From Tilletia caries (taxonomy: Eukaryota; Basidiomycota; Exobasidiomycetes; Tilletiales; Tilletiaceae): a DNA stretch of 64,000 bases. The notes under the pieces were generated by a model, which saw only the letters and a list, made by a program, of their open reading frames with translations, did no database searches and had not been told where the DNA came from. A program made the position numbers and the translations under genes. The stretch lies in the NCBI GenBank assembly GCA_032718865.1, contig JALUTQ010000004.1, positions 1,860,001 through 1,924,000 on the forward strand, in the 5' to 3' direction. Below, in pieces: positions 11,184-22,072 of this stretch (position 1 is the stretch's first letter; every line of letters starts with the position of its first letter).

Positions 11184-12930
11184 CTATGCAGACGAAGGGG
11201 ACGCCGTTGCCCATCTCCACAGTCCACTGATACTAGGAACAAAGAAGGTCCCCTGCGTCTGCACCCTCCCCTCCGCCTCCTCCGCCCTCTCAGCCCGACC
11301 CCTACCCATACCCCCACTCCCCACCTCACCCTCGCCCTCGCCCTCCCCCTCCCCAGGATAATGATGATGCTGATGCGAATGCGAATGCCCAAAGAACGCA
11401 TTAAGCACCTCGAGCGCGATGAGCACGATGATGATCACCTCCATCCGGTGGGTGGATGATTCGGTGAGGAGGGCGCGCAGGGTGGAGAGCAGCGATTCGA
11501 CGTGGTCTAGTTTCTCGTTGAAGGCTTTGAAGCGGCGGTCGATGTCGAGCGCGCGGCAGATGGACTCGTAGTGGTCTTTTGAATCACATCCATAGAAAAC
11601 GGACAGAAAGTAAGAGAGTTTCAGTGGGGCACGGGGAGGAGGGGGGAGGGGCAGGAAAGACAAGACTCACGTTGTAAACGCTCATTCTCCCAAAACGCAT
11701 TATCATCCAAAAAACTCTCCTCAACATCCAGATTCGCCTCCAGACGCAACCTCAACAACTTCCCCATCCGTTTAATGACCTCCTTCCGCCCCAGTGGAAC
11801 CCTGCCCGTGCGCTCCAACTCGCGTGGAATGTCCGAAAGGGGGATCCGGGCTGAGCCCGGATGGCTCGGTTGGGCACCGAGTGTCGTTGATGTGGAAGAG
11901 GAGGAGGAGGAGGAGGAGGAAGGGTTGAGCATGAACATGTCGAGTGAGCTCTCCTGGGTGGTAAGTCTGGCGGAGCGAGCGAGTCCGAGACTGAACGAGA
12001 GGCGGGCCAGGAGGGGCGACCAGGGTGCATACGTAGACGACGAGTCATCCGACGCCGACGCCGTCGCGTTCGTATTCGCTGTGACCACCGTGTCCACAGG
12101 TTCCGGCGGTTCCCCATCAGGCGTGGGCAACCGCGGTTTATGACCAAGGACGATCAAATCGCCCACGATACGCGTCGGCTGGTCGTCCCTAATAAGATAC
12201 TCCATCGCCTCATCCCCAATCTGGTCATACGCCCCAACTTCGACGCCATCACTTCCCGCACCACCATTACCACCCGCACTCCGGCCGATGAGGTACGAGG
12301 AGGCTACGTTATTGTTGTTCTTGGCGGTCCTGCTTTTGCCCGCGCCTCCGTGCTGCGATGGGGAGGCGAAGGAGAAGGGGAGCGGGAGAGAGGAAGTTGT
12401 CGATTTGGAGGCGGGGAGCCAGGGTCGACCTCGAATCACAGCGCGGTGGAATCGTCTAGCCTGATCCTCCGTCAGACCCCAAGTAACGTACGCCCCCGAG
12501 CGGAAGATGAAAGTCTCCCCCGGCAGCGGAGCGCTGTTGTACGACGGCGAGGACGGCGAATCGGTGTCCTGGTTCTGGTCGGTCGAAGTAGACGACGATG
12601 ATGGCCAGTGCGGGATGTGGATGACGTCGCCTTCTTCGAGGAAGGACCAGCCGGGCGGTAGACGGTTGCTGCGGGCGAGGATGGAGAAGTCGTATGCCTG
12701 TGCGGTGGAGTAGGCGATGACTTCGGGTAGGGCGGTGAGGTCGTGCTCGTCTGTGGTGGTGTCGCGCTGTGGATGTTGTTGTTGCTGCTGTTGCTGTTGC
12801 TGTTGTACTGGCTGCTGTTGCTGCCGTGGTGGTGGGATGGGAGGGAGCTGAGCGCGAGATGCCTGTGCAGCTTTTGCCTTTGCTGATGGGATCTTGGAGC
12901 GGGTGCGACTGAGTGCTTCTGACTTGGCTC

Positions 12931-12997
<67 letters not shown>

Positions 12998-13132
12998 TTG
13001 CTGCTGCTGTTCTTGGTAGATGGGTGTGGATGTGCTGATGGATCTTGCCACTGCTGACCAGCGGAATGCAGAGGCAGAAGTGCGAGGCTGCTGGAGTGAG
13101 CGCGCACTGAGCAGGACGCGTCGCGATGCCAT
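11184..13132 (-). CDS. MRX10: RMD1/MRX10-family (DUF155) mitochondrial membrane protein
   Basis: Exons 13132-11671 and 11575-11184 (intron 95 nt, codon split C|AC) give about 617 residues. The N-terminus is Arg/Ser-rich with no acidic residues ('MASRRVLLSARSLQQPRTS'), fitting mitochondrial import, which points to the MRX10/RMND1 branch. A pure glutamine run of about 29 residues follows (bases about 12932-13012), with a second run nearby. The DUF155 core includes 'GETFIFRSGAYVTWGL', 'DDNAFWENERLQ' and 'ICRALDIDRRFKAFNEKLDH'. A single membrane helix ('VIIIVLIALEVLNAFFG') lies near the C-terminus. RMND1 supports mitochondrial translation. The Ser and Gln runs in mid-domain are unusual insertions. 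Confidence 0.85.
12932..13012 (-). repeat. (CAACAG)n hexamer repeat coding polyglutamine
   Basis: A near-perfect hexanucleotide tract encodes about 29 consecutive glutamines close to the predicted presequence of the MRX10-like protein. Alternating CAA/CAG codons make slippage the likely origin. Length probably varies between strains. Confidence 0.9.
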
Positions 13133-13481
13133 CCTTTGCGTGCTGCTGTCGGGAAAGAAGTCGGAGGTGGGACAGCGCAGGAAGGATCCATGCTGCTGAC
13201 CGGCTGACTGCTGAGCGAGAGAAGGTGGTCGATGCTGCTTACGTAATTGAGCTTCCCAACCTCCACATGTTTATTGTTTTCCCACGCTCTGACTCTGAGT
13301 GGCCAACATTCCCAGATCTCACTCACTCGTTCGCTCACTCCACCAGCTGCACTCACTACTCACTACTCACTCGTCCACCCGCCCATGCATGGCGAGCATC
13401 ACTCCTGGTATGTACCTCCCTCTCGATCCCTCTCTCTCGCGTTCACAACTCACATCGCAGCTCGCAGCTCATCCTCAGACC
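13133..13481. promoter_or_regulatory. Divergent promoter region, MRX10 and JmjC genes
   Basis: A 349-base gap between divergent starts. It has ACTCACT-rich runs (13320-13375) and no supported coding frame. Confidence 0.4.
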
Positions 13482-16400
13482 ATGCCCCCTAAACGCAAGG
13501 CTGCCGCCTCCGCAACATCATCATCACAGTCTACACTCAAGAACAAGAAGGGCTCCTTCTACATCCCCAAGTCATGGCTCCCTCCCACATCTACCATCCC
13601 AGAAGGTGAAGACTTCGATCTCGAGCCAAACGAGTGGTATCCCACAGATGGTCAACATGACATGGTTCCCGTCTACATCCCAACCTGGGAACAATTCAAG
13701 GACTTCTTCACCTTCTGCAAGCGCATCCGCAAAATAGGCATGCAGCACGGCATCGTCAAGATCGTACCCCCACGCGAGTGGATCGAGATGCAGGGCGACC
13801 TCTCTGAGAAGCTCAAGCATCTCCGCATCCCCAATCCTCTCCACCAGGTCGTCCAGTCCTCAGGAGCAGGCTCCTATCAGCAGACATGCGTACCCTACCC
13901 GCACACGCTCACCGTCGAGCAGTGGCAGCACATCTGCGCAAGTCCTGGCCACCGAGGTCCCCAGCTCATCAAGATTTTGGAAAAGCTCGACGAAGAGTAC
14001 GCCATGGCTCTCCAGAACTATGAAGCCACCTTGGCCAAGGAAGCCAGCATGGCTAAGGCTAAGAAGCGCAAGCGCCAGCCCACCGAGGAAACTCCTCCAG
14101 CTCCTGCTGCTCAGCAAGACGACGCGCATGATTCCGCCCCCGCGGGCCCCGCTCCAACAGATGAACCAACGCTCCCGACCCCGCCACACTCCAACAGCGC
14201 AGTGTCCCCGCCTGCGGACTGTCACATGACCGACGCGACCGAAGAACAGGCCCAGGCTCAAACACCAGCGTCGCCCCCTTCTCAGGCACCCGCAGCCGCA
14301 TCAGCTGAGTCCGCCCCAGCCGCGGGCCCCCCGACAACAACGAACGCCAGCACGTCCACCACAGCCCCGGCAACAACGGACGCGACGAGCACCAGCACTC
14401 CAGCGTGGGACTACCGTCGCGCGTGGATGCAGGAATACCTTCCCCCTGCCAGAGCAGCCACTGCTCTCCCATCCGAGTGGACTATAGACGTCTGCGCTGC
14501 GATCGAGCTCGAGTACTGGCGCACCCTCGGCGCACTCCGCTCAGCCACCTCCGCCCTCACACGCACCAGCGCCAGCAACGATGACGATCCCGTCGCGCGC
14601 GCCGCCAGCCTCAAAGGCGCGTTTTATGGGGCTGATATCAGTGCCACGCTCTTTGACGACGACATGAAGGTCTGGAATATCGGCCGGTTGGATAACGTCC
14701 TCACCAGGATGCTCGGCTGCATTGACGAAGACGGGGAGTGGATTCCTCAGGACCCTGATGCGGATGACATCGAGACAGACGCGAAGGGCAAGGGCAAAGG
14801 GAAAGGGAAGGGCAAGCAGAAGGCGTCGGCGGCGGCAGCGGTCACCGGCGGCAGGGCGATGGGGAATGCCAAGGGCAAGGCTACTAACAGCAACGGCAAG
14901 GGAAAGGGGAAGAAGCAGTCATCAGCAGCAGCCACCATGGACGAAGGATCCGCCTCGGCCATAGCCGGCGTCACCACCCCGTACCTCTACTTCGGCATGT
15001 GGCAAGCGACCTTCAGCTGGCACGTCGAGGACATGGATCTCTGCTCGATCAACTATATCCACTTCGGCGCGCCCAAGCAGTGGTACGCCATCCCGCAGAA
15101 AGACGCCAAACGCTTCGAGACCGCGATGGAGACCTCCTTCCCCAGCGACGCAAAACGATGCAAGCAGTTCCTCCGACACAAGTCCTTCCTCGTCAAACCC
15201 TCCGTGCTGAAGCAAATCAAGCCGATCAAGTGCGTCCAGCACGCGGGCGAGATTATGCTCACCTTCCCCTTTGGCTATCATTCTGGCTACAACCTCGGCT
15301 TCAACTGTGCGGAGAGCACCAATTTCGCGCTCGAGGATTGGGTGCAGTTGGGCATCGAAGCCAAAGTGTGTGAGTGTGCGGACCGCGAGTCGCAGGTTGC
15401 CATCGATGTGCGGCGGCTGTATGAGGAGGCTGTCAAGGCGGAGAAGATGGAAGCGGGTGGGGTGGAGGAAGTTGATGAGGAGGAGGACGACGAGTATGTG
15501 CCGGAGGGGGAGGCGAGCGGTGATGATGATGATGATGATGATGCTGGGCCGGCCGTACCTCCGCGGCTGGCTCCCAAACCAACGCCGGTCACGATCACGA
15601 TCCCGGCTCCGGCTCCGGCTCCAGCTGCGAAGGAGCGACCGAAGCCTATGAAGAAAGCGGTTCGCACGGGTGCGGGCCCGGGATTCAGGACGGTCGCGTT
15701 CGCCTCCCTGGACGGCGGGCTGGGATCACCTGCAGCAGCAGCGGCAACGGCAATGGCTGCGAAGTCCTCTTCATCCTCCTCCTCCTTGTCGCCGGCGACC
15801 AAGAAGAAGACGACGACGAAGAAGATTTCAACGGCGGCAGCGGCAGCAGCAGCTGCGGGGGGAGAGGACTCTGACTCGTCAGCGCCGGAGCGGACGAAGA
15901 AGAAGGCGAAGGTTGAGACTAGGTCTCCAGCTGCAAAGACCGCCAACCGACGAAGTACGAGCGTACTCTCGTCCCCATCTCAACCAGCCAGCACCATCGG
16001 CGCCGGCGAAGCAACCATAGCCGCACAGCGAGCGCGCGACCTCATCCAGTTCGAACAGGAACGGAGTCAGCTACAACTCGAGATTTCCCAGTTGCGGATT
16101 CGGTGCGCGGAGGCGGAGGCGGGGCGTGCGGAGGCAGAGGCGGGCTGGGCGGAGGCGGAGGAGCGGATTGCGATGTGGGAGAGGAAGGTCGAGGAGCTGA
16201 AGAGGGCTGCTGGTGCTGTTTCTTCTGAAGAGGAGGAGGAAGATGGCGAAGCTGAAGCAGAAGAAGAGGAGGATGGGGAGGAGGAGGGGGAATCTTCAAG
16301 CACGCCTGCCCCCGAATACGAGAGCGAAGAAGAAGAGCCCGAAGACGATGATGGATCCAGCGCCAGCGCGGGCGAGGAGAAGCGGCTGAAGAAGAACGCG

Positions 16401-16490
16401 GATGCGAGGAGACGGTGGGCGGAGAATCGGTCGAGGAAGTTGGCGGGCCTGCCGATTGTTTCGCGCAGGGGGAAGAAGACGGGGGCGTGA
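13482..16490 (+). CDS. JmjN/JmjC histone lysine demethylase (KDM4/Rph1-like)
   Basis: Single exon, 1002 residues from the ATG at 13482. JmjN lies near residues 45-110 ('VPVYIPTWEQFKDFFTFC', 'GIVKIVPP'). JmjC follows around 490-640 ('YLYFGMWQATFSWHVEDMDL', 'YIHFGAPKQWYAIP', 'FPFGYHSGYNLGFNCAEST'). Fe(II) ligands are His514, Glu516 and His600. Such enzymes demethylate H3K9/K36 using 2-oxoglutarate. A Pro/Ala/Thr-rich stretch and a GKGKGKGK tract sit between JmjN and JmjC. The C-terminal third is acidic, coiled coil and low complexity, and no C2H2 zinc fingers are visible, unlike yeast Rph1/Gis1. Confidence 0.92.
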   Translation: MPPKRKAAASATSSSQSTLKNKKGSFYIPKSWLPPTSTIPEGEDFDLEPNEWYPTDGQHDMVPVYIPTWEQFKDFFTFCKRIRKIGMQHGIVKIVPPREWIEMQGDLSEKLKHLRIPNPLHQVVQSSGAGSYQQTCVPYPHTLTVEQWQHICASPGHRGPQLIKILEKLDEEYAMALQNYEATLAKEASMAKAKKRKRQPTEETPPAPAAQQDDAHDSAPAGPAPTDEPTLPTPPHSNSAVSPPADCHMTDATEEQAQAQTPASPPSQAPAAASAESAPAAGPPTTTNASTSTTAPATTDATSTSTPAWDYRRAWMQEYLPPARAATALPSEWTIDVCAAIELEYWRTLGALRSATSALTRTSASNDDDPVARAASLKGAFYGADISATLFDDDMKVWNIGRLDNVLTRMLGCIDEDGEWIPQDPDADDIETDAKGKGKGKGKGKQKASAAAAVTGGRAMGNAKGKATNSNGKGKGKKQSSAAATMDEGSASAIAGVTTPYLYFGMWQATFSWHVEDMDLCSINYIHFGAPKQWYAIPQKDAKRFETAMETSFPSDAKRCKQFLRHKSFLVKPSVLKQIKPIKCVQHAGEIMLTFPFGYHSGYNLGFNCAESTNFALEDWVQLGIEAKVCECADRESQVAIDVRRLYEEAVKAEKMEAGGVEEVDEEEDDEYVPEGEASGDDDDDDDAGPAVPPRLAPKPTPVTITIPAPAPAPAAKERPKPMKKAVRTGAGPGFRTVAFASLDGGLGSPAAAAATAMAAKSSSSSSSLSPATKKKTTTKKISTAAAAAAAAGGEDSDSSAPERTKKKAKVETRSPAAKTANRRSTSVLSSPSQPASTIGAGEATIAAQRARDLIQFEQERSQLQLEISQLRIRCAEAEAGRAEAEAGWAEAEERIAMWERKVEELKRAAGAVSSEEEEEDGEAEAEEEEDGEEEGESSSTPAPEYESEEEEPEDDDGSSASAGEEKRLKKNADARRRWAENRSRKLAGLPIVSRRGKKTGA

Positions 16491-17801
16491 GTGAGTGGAG
16501 TGGGCGAACGGGGACGGGGACGGGGACGGGGGGAGGCGTTGGCTGGCCTCCCCTCTCGCCTTCGGACTCTGGGTAGATCTCTTTGGCCGCCCTCGGGTCA
16601 TGGGGCCACGGGGTCGGACGTACGTCGTCGTTCCCCGACACCAGCAGAAGCATCCCAACCTCTGAAGCCTGCGGGCGCACACGCCCGCAGCGCACCCAAA
16701 ACATACACGCCTTGTCAGGTCTCGGGCCTTTACTCTCGACACGGCCGTTCGAGGATATAGGAAAGCACCTGTCACTCGGCATATTGACGGGGAGCCCTTC
16801 TCCCATCTCTTCAAACTTCAAACCTCAACGTTCCGATTTCCGACTTCAACGTTTCTTTTTTTCGATTTCACGGCCATCATCAGCGCATCGCGCATCAGCG
16901 TCTCAACAGCTTTTCGGCTCTCTCTCTTTCTTGCTTTTCTCAGTCACACCCCCCATATATTCCGCACACACATCCATTCTTGTACATGTAAACCTCTCGC
17001 TGTTCAACCTCCTCGCTCCTGCTCTGCTTTCAATAATTACCTCTTCTTTTTTCTTCCTTCTCTCTGAACTTGACCGTCGTGAAGCAGCTTCCTAAGATCC
17101 TGCCCCACCGCGTATGTACGAGGAAGGTAACTCTTTAGCATGAGCATGAGGCCATGAGCACGACATCACGCTCGCTGCTTGGTCCTTTTCACACGGGATC
17201 CTCGGGATCCTTCATTTGAGCGAGTTCCCTTTGTTCCTCCAGGGTCTAGCAGGGCGGGAACCCAGTGGGAATTCCCCAGACTTTAGTATGGGGTTATATC
17301 TGCCCCTTAGATTTTTACGGCCGAGAAAAAGTGTTGCAACATCCTTCGAATGAAATTCTTCAAAACTTCTTTAAATCTTCTCAAACTTCGCCTGGGTGTC
17401 CGTGTTCTAAGCATCCATCAACGCTCTCGATTTCTCCTAGTTTTCTTTATGAAGATAGCAATTTGCTGTTCACATGCCGTCCTTCCGCCGTTCGTTGCCC
17501 GTTTCTGTCTGTCTTCCACCTCCACTTTTCCCACGCCTTCGATAGCCATAGTCAAAAGTCAAAACCCTCCGAGGAAGTTCATAGCCATAGTCAAAACTCA
17601 AAACCCTCCGAGAAAGTTGAAAGGTCTTCAACTTTTTGACGAACGCATCACGATTCACGCAGCTACCAACTGCCCAACTTACTCCAGCGTTCACCAACCT
17701 TCAACTCTGACCTGTCTAAAACTTACAAGTCGTGCCAGTCGTAAGTTGCTTGAGATACAAGCCTACATCTACCAGGGGATGGTGCTCCAGAAGACCAGAA
17801 T

Positions 17802-17849
17802 GCTACTGACTACTGACTACTGACTACTGACTACTGACTACTGACTACT
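17802..17849. repeat. (CTACTGA)n 7-bp tandem repeat
   Basis: About six to seven perfect copies of a heptamer directly before the first 176-base repeat unit. Confidence 0.9.
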
Positions 17850-17850
17850 C

Positions 17851-18270
17851 GTCAGTCCATATCGATTTATCAACTGTGGCCTGTGGGTCACCGATCAGGT
17901 ACGCAATACACATGTTACATTACCTCTTTGGGGAGTTCTATCTGCCCATCATCTATGTTGTGTGGATAATCATGGCGGAGAGCTCGAAGGGTAGCGAAGC
18001 TACCCTGAGAGCGAGGCGCGGTAAGCGTCAGTCCATATCGATTTGTCAACTGTGGCCTGTGGGTCACCGATCAGGTACGCAATACACATGTTACATTACA
18101 TCTTTGGGGAGTTCTATGCCTATCTGCTCATCACCTATGTTGTGTAGAAAATCATTGCGGAGAGCTCGAAGGGTAGCAAAGCTACCCTGAGAGCGAGGCG
18201 CGGAGGGCGTCTATTAGATTTGAATGATTGACTGTGCTTCTGGGCCATTGTTTAGGTATGCAATACACCT
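17851..18270. repeat. 176-bp tandem repeat with conserved hairpin
   Basis: Unit 1 (17851-18026) and unit 2 (18027 to about 18207) are nearly identical and start GTCAGTCCATATCGATTT. A third, diverged partial unit follows to about 18270 (GCAATACACC retained). Each full unit ends with an 8-bp stem, AGGGTAGC-GAA/AAA-GCTACCCT. The single-base difference between units falls in the loop, so the stem is kept in both. Function unknown. Confidence 0.85.
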
Positions 18271-18514
18271 CCGACAGGTCACTGCATTGAGCACGCCTTT
18301 TTAGAATTCGAGTCTAAGATATCCAGACCAAGCATTAAGCAACATCAGTCATCAAGAGTCAAGACATGCATGTTTCTTGATACTTTTCATTTCCCGTTCA
18401 TATTCTAATTTCTATAAACTCATGGCTTCAAAAAGTCTGGGGAACACTCTGGCTCAAAAGCCAGGCCGGTGGGATCCAATAAGCAGCTCGCTTAACCCTT
18501 TTCCTCACGCCAGC

Positions 18515-18533
18515 CAGAGGGAGTTTCAAAGTC
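18515..18533 (+). repeat. Harbinger left TIR with CAG target duplication
   Basis: CAG (18515-18517) followed by AGGGAGTTTCAAAGTC (18518-18533). It pairs with the right end. Confidence 0.88.
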
Positions 18534-19080
18534 AGGGTGTGAGATGTTTTTTGTGAGAAACAAAAGGGGGAAATGACGGGCTTCTCACAACAACTCTTTG
18601 AGGACCCCGCTGAGTGCCGATCGCCGTCGCTCGTGAGATGTGAGACGATGAAGAAGCACACCTGCTGCTCAACAGAGAGAAGACAGCAACATCAGCAAAC
18701 AGCACCATTCACATTCCAGCTTGTCCTAACGCTGCATCGACCCCGAGTCCCCGACCGCAATCAGCAGTGGCCAGCGCATGTCTTCCACACCAGCGCCCAC
18801 AAAGGAGAGACGCGCGAACCCCCCGCGCGGCACTGCCCGTCGTGTAGCTGCTGATCTCTCTCTCCCTAATTCTGTCCCATCCCCCAACCCGTCTGTCTCT
18901 TTCTCCCAGCAGCTTCCCTTGCCCAACCCGACACCGCAGCCGGTTCCGCAGGCCCTTCGTCGCGTCCCATCTCCTCCCGCACCCACTCGTCGCGTCCCAT
19001 CTCCTCCCGCACCCGCTCCTGCGCCGGAAAAGGCCACGGCGGTACACACACACGTACGCACGATCTACTCACCCTACTCA

Positions 19081-19856
19081 TGTGCTGGCGAGCCAGACCA
19101 TTACTACTAAGTAGCTAGTTTGATCATGATCACCTTCTCCCGTTCCGTTCCGTTCCGTTCCGTTCCGTTCCGCTCTCTCTCTCTCTCTCTCACTCGATCG
19201 ATCACTGTGCTGTACGGTGGTCAGTGCTCTCTTCTTTCTCTCAATTCTCTCTTGGCTTCACTTCCCTCCGTTCCGTTCCGATTCCGTTCCGCTCCACTCC
19301 GTGCCACTCCGATCAGCTCCACTTCCTCTTCCCACTTTTTGCCTTCAGATCGTTGCGCAACGGTGCGCTCCTTCTTCCTCATCTTTCCGTCGCTCACCTT
19401 TGCGACAACTCCCTATACTCTCTCCCGCTCCTAACAAGCTGCTCTCTAGTATATAACAGCTCCCTGTACTTAGTTATCCATTCGAATTCCACATTCATCT
19501 GCACTCTCTTTTCTACACTCTGGCGTTGCCTTTGTTCCCCTTAGACGTTGTCCTCTTACTCGTACTTTCCCCGCAGGTCAGTACCCTATCGGCACGCTAC
19601 CGATACAATCACTCCACGTTTCTTCCCCTTTCTGCCCTCAGATCGTTACGCAACGGCGTGCCGCGTGGCAGCCGGCTCTTCTCTTTTTCCTTCTTCTCAC
19701 GCCTCGGCTTCTCTCTTCTTCCTTCTGCTTCTCTCATTCCCATAAATAGCCGAGTTCCCTTTGTACCTCATAAGCGAATTCACTCAGCCTTTTCCCATAG
19801 AACATCACTGACTTTATTGTCCAGTTGTCTCAGGTGAATTACTCCGCTCCCGCATA
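19081..19856 (+). repeat. 5' LTR, 776 bp long form
   Basis: It starts TGTGCTGGCG, has six GTTCC pentamers, a CT run and GATCGATCACT, then about 400 bases missing from the 3' LTR. It rejoins it at ATCACTCCACG. It contains an internal imperfect duplication (CAGATCGTTGCGCAACGG, near 19350, and CAGATCGTTACGCAACGG, near 19640). The direct repeat ATCACT borders the extra segment. Confidence 0.9.
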
Positions 19857-19954
19857 TGGTGATGAGAGGATTCTCTTGCTGACCATCGACCCGACGATCC
19901 TCAGCAGCCCACGACGATTACAACTTTAAAGTTCTCTCGTCGAGACACCAACTA

Positions 19955-20024
19955 CTCCAGACCGCCCCAGCTCTCGCTCCGGCCCTCTGCTCCAGACCGC
20001 CCCAGCTCTCGCTCCGGCCCTCTA
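19955..20024 (+). repeat. 35-bp direct duplication in retrotransposon leader
   Basis: Two adjacent copies of a unit containing CAGACCGCCCCAGCTCTCGC lie in the untranslated leader between the 5' LTR and gag. Confidence 0.8.
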
Positions 20025-20173
20025 CTCTTCTCCGTCGCCAACGTCGAGCCTCTCTTTGACCCTCGCACGTTCCCGACTCTTCTCCTTCGCACTACTTCTC
20101 TCTACTCTACTCCTTCTCTTCTCTACCTCTTTCTTCTTCCTCACCCCTCAAGAACAAGACCTCAAGAAGCACC

Positions 20174-21995
20174 ATGTCTTCACACGCATCAGCAGCACCG
20201 TCGCTTTCCGGACGACGTCCTCGTGCTCCTCCTCACCAGCACCCCGACGTCGTCATCGACGTGCCAACTCTGGATCCCCGGTCTCTCGCCATCGTTACTG
20301 AGATCCGGACCATGCGCGAAGAATTCAACCACCGGTTCGACGACGTTACCGTCCGCCTCGTCGCCGTCGAACAACACCAACAGCAGGTGCGGGCCGAGGA
20401 CGACTCCCTCGGTGACGATCCAGTCGCCGCGCACGACCACGGCCGTCGGACATCCACTGCGGCCATCCATCCTCCTTCCGGACGACCTCGTCCCTCCGCT
20501 GAGACTGCTTGGAGTCCGGCTCTCCTCGAGGATCGGTTCGTCACCACCACTCGTGGGCCATCTCGCTCTCGTCCAGCTCAACCACCCGTCACTCCTCGAC
20601 CACTCCCGCCCGAGCTTCCTCAGGCGCCCTCCACCTCTCCGTACGGGACCATCCCCCTGGCTCGCTACAAGCAGCTGCCGGGGGCGGAGCAGGGCCGCAT
20701 AAAGAAGGCGCTGCGACGTATCGGTCTGTCCCTCGAGCACATTCTCGGCTCAGCCGACGCTGTCGAGGAGGACGATCCGCTGGACGACGACGAGGCTTTC
20801 GACGACGAACCACCAGTGCAGAACCCCCCACCGGCCCTCTCCACCCCTGCTCGTCCCGTCCAGGCAGACTCCAGCGAGAGCCCTCTTCGGATCCGTGGCC
20901 ACGTCGCTGCCACCCCGACTCCGGAGCTCTCCCCCGCCCCAAACATACGCATCGGGGCGCCGCCGGTCTGTCGCCAAGAGTTCATCGGCGACTACTCCGG
21001 TGATCCATATCGCCTCGAGGCCTTCCTCGGCCGTGTCGGCAACGTTATCCGGACCAACTCGGACCCACAGTGGCTCCCTGCCGTCCTCCGCGCTCTGCCG
21101 ATTGCTCTCCGAGGGAACGCCGCCAAATGGCACGAGAGCTTGTCTAACAAGCAGGCCAAGGAACTCGACTCCTTCCACAAATGGTCCGTCGAGATGCGCA
21201 AGACCTTCAAGGTCAACCAACGCGAACAACGTCGTCTGGGTTCCCGAAGCAGAGTGGGTGGCAGCCTACTACTTCGACAAGCTGCGCGCACTTCGTCAAG
21301 CATTCGGTTTCGACCAGACAGACGACGAGCTCGTCACGGAGATCAAGGACGGCTTTCCGACCAGCTTCACCGCGATGCTTCGTCTTCCTCGCCAAGACGC
21401 CACCCTAGAGCAGCTGGTGGACGAAATGGGGGAGTGCGAGCCTCAATGGCGCACGATGTACAACATCACCCCGCCCCCCGAGACCGCCACAAGCAACGAA
21501 GTCGGTGCCGGCGTGCCCAGCACGAATCCGACCGTCCATCAACCAATGGCACTCCGCAGACTGCAAGGGCAGGCCATGGTACGCTCCGCTTCCGCGCCGC
21601 TGCTTCCTGCTGTTCGCCCCATTGCGGCTTCAGCACCTCCAGCACCGCGCGCAGCTCCAGCTGCACCATCAGGCTTATCGGCGATGGCCGCCGCATACGA
21701 TCCGGCCCGCGTGATCCCCGCCGCGAATGGCGAGCCTCGCAAGTACCGGGTCGACGGTCGTGACACGCTGATGCGACTCAACCGGCCATGCAGCAAGTGT
21801 GATGGCGACCACTTCAACTTCGAACACGTACACCTCGTCCCTCAAGTCCGCCTACTGGCCATACATGAGGACGACAACTACCCCTTCGATGGTGATGCTG
21901 GTCCAGCCACCGCATACATGGCGGTTCCCTCGGTGCAGACGGTGGTGGAGGAGGAACTTCCCTCACAGGAGCAGGACATCTCCTCCGTGAGTTGA
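20174..21995 (+). pseudogene. Ty3/gypsy Gag, single frameshift
   Basis: The reading frame starts at 20174. It has a low-complexity Pro/Arg region, then the gag core ('IALRGNAAKWHESLSNKQAK'). At about 21230 similarity moves to the next frame (+1), continuing 'WVPEAEWVAAYYFDKLRALR' to the stop at 21995. The join lies within the capsid-like domain, so a one-base indel is more likely than programmed frameshifting. Near the C-terminus 'CSKCDGDHFNFEH' has the spacing C-X2-C-X3-H-X4-H, not the classic CCHC knuckle. Confidence 0.75.
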
Positions 21996-22072
21996 GCGCG
22001 ACCGCAGCCTGCTTCCCCTTGCATTCCTCAGTTCCGTTCTCATGTGTTCTCCCCCTTGTTACATAGATCCCC

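Larger units (their letters stand above)
16491..18514. other. Gene-poor stretch with tandem repeats
   Basis: About 2 kb between the JmjC gene and the Harbinger element. No protein-coding frame looks real. It holds a duplicated ~39-base unit around 17540-17620 (CATAGTCAAAA...CCCTCCGAG), a (CTACTGA)n tract at about 17802-17849 and a 176-base tandem repeat from 17851. It could be decayed mobile DNA or an uncharacterised noncoding locus. Confidence 0.5.

Noticed and set aside
13299..13481. Longer JmjC protein from an upstream in-frame non-ATG codon
   Set aside because: The added residues are low-complexity Ser/His repeats; the ATG at 13482 has a good context and precedes a typical basic N-terminus.
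18778..19080. An independent Pro-rich gene ending at the retrotransposon
   Set aside because: It is in phase with the frame after the insertion once one ACTCA copy is removed, so it is better read as the start of the Harbinger Myb-like gene.
21230..21240. Programmed +1 frameshift in Ty3 Gag
   Set aside because: The shift lies inside the Gag domain, not between Gag and Pol, where programmed shifts act.
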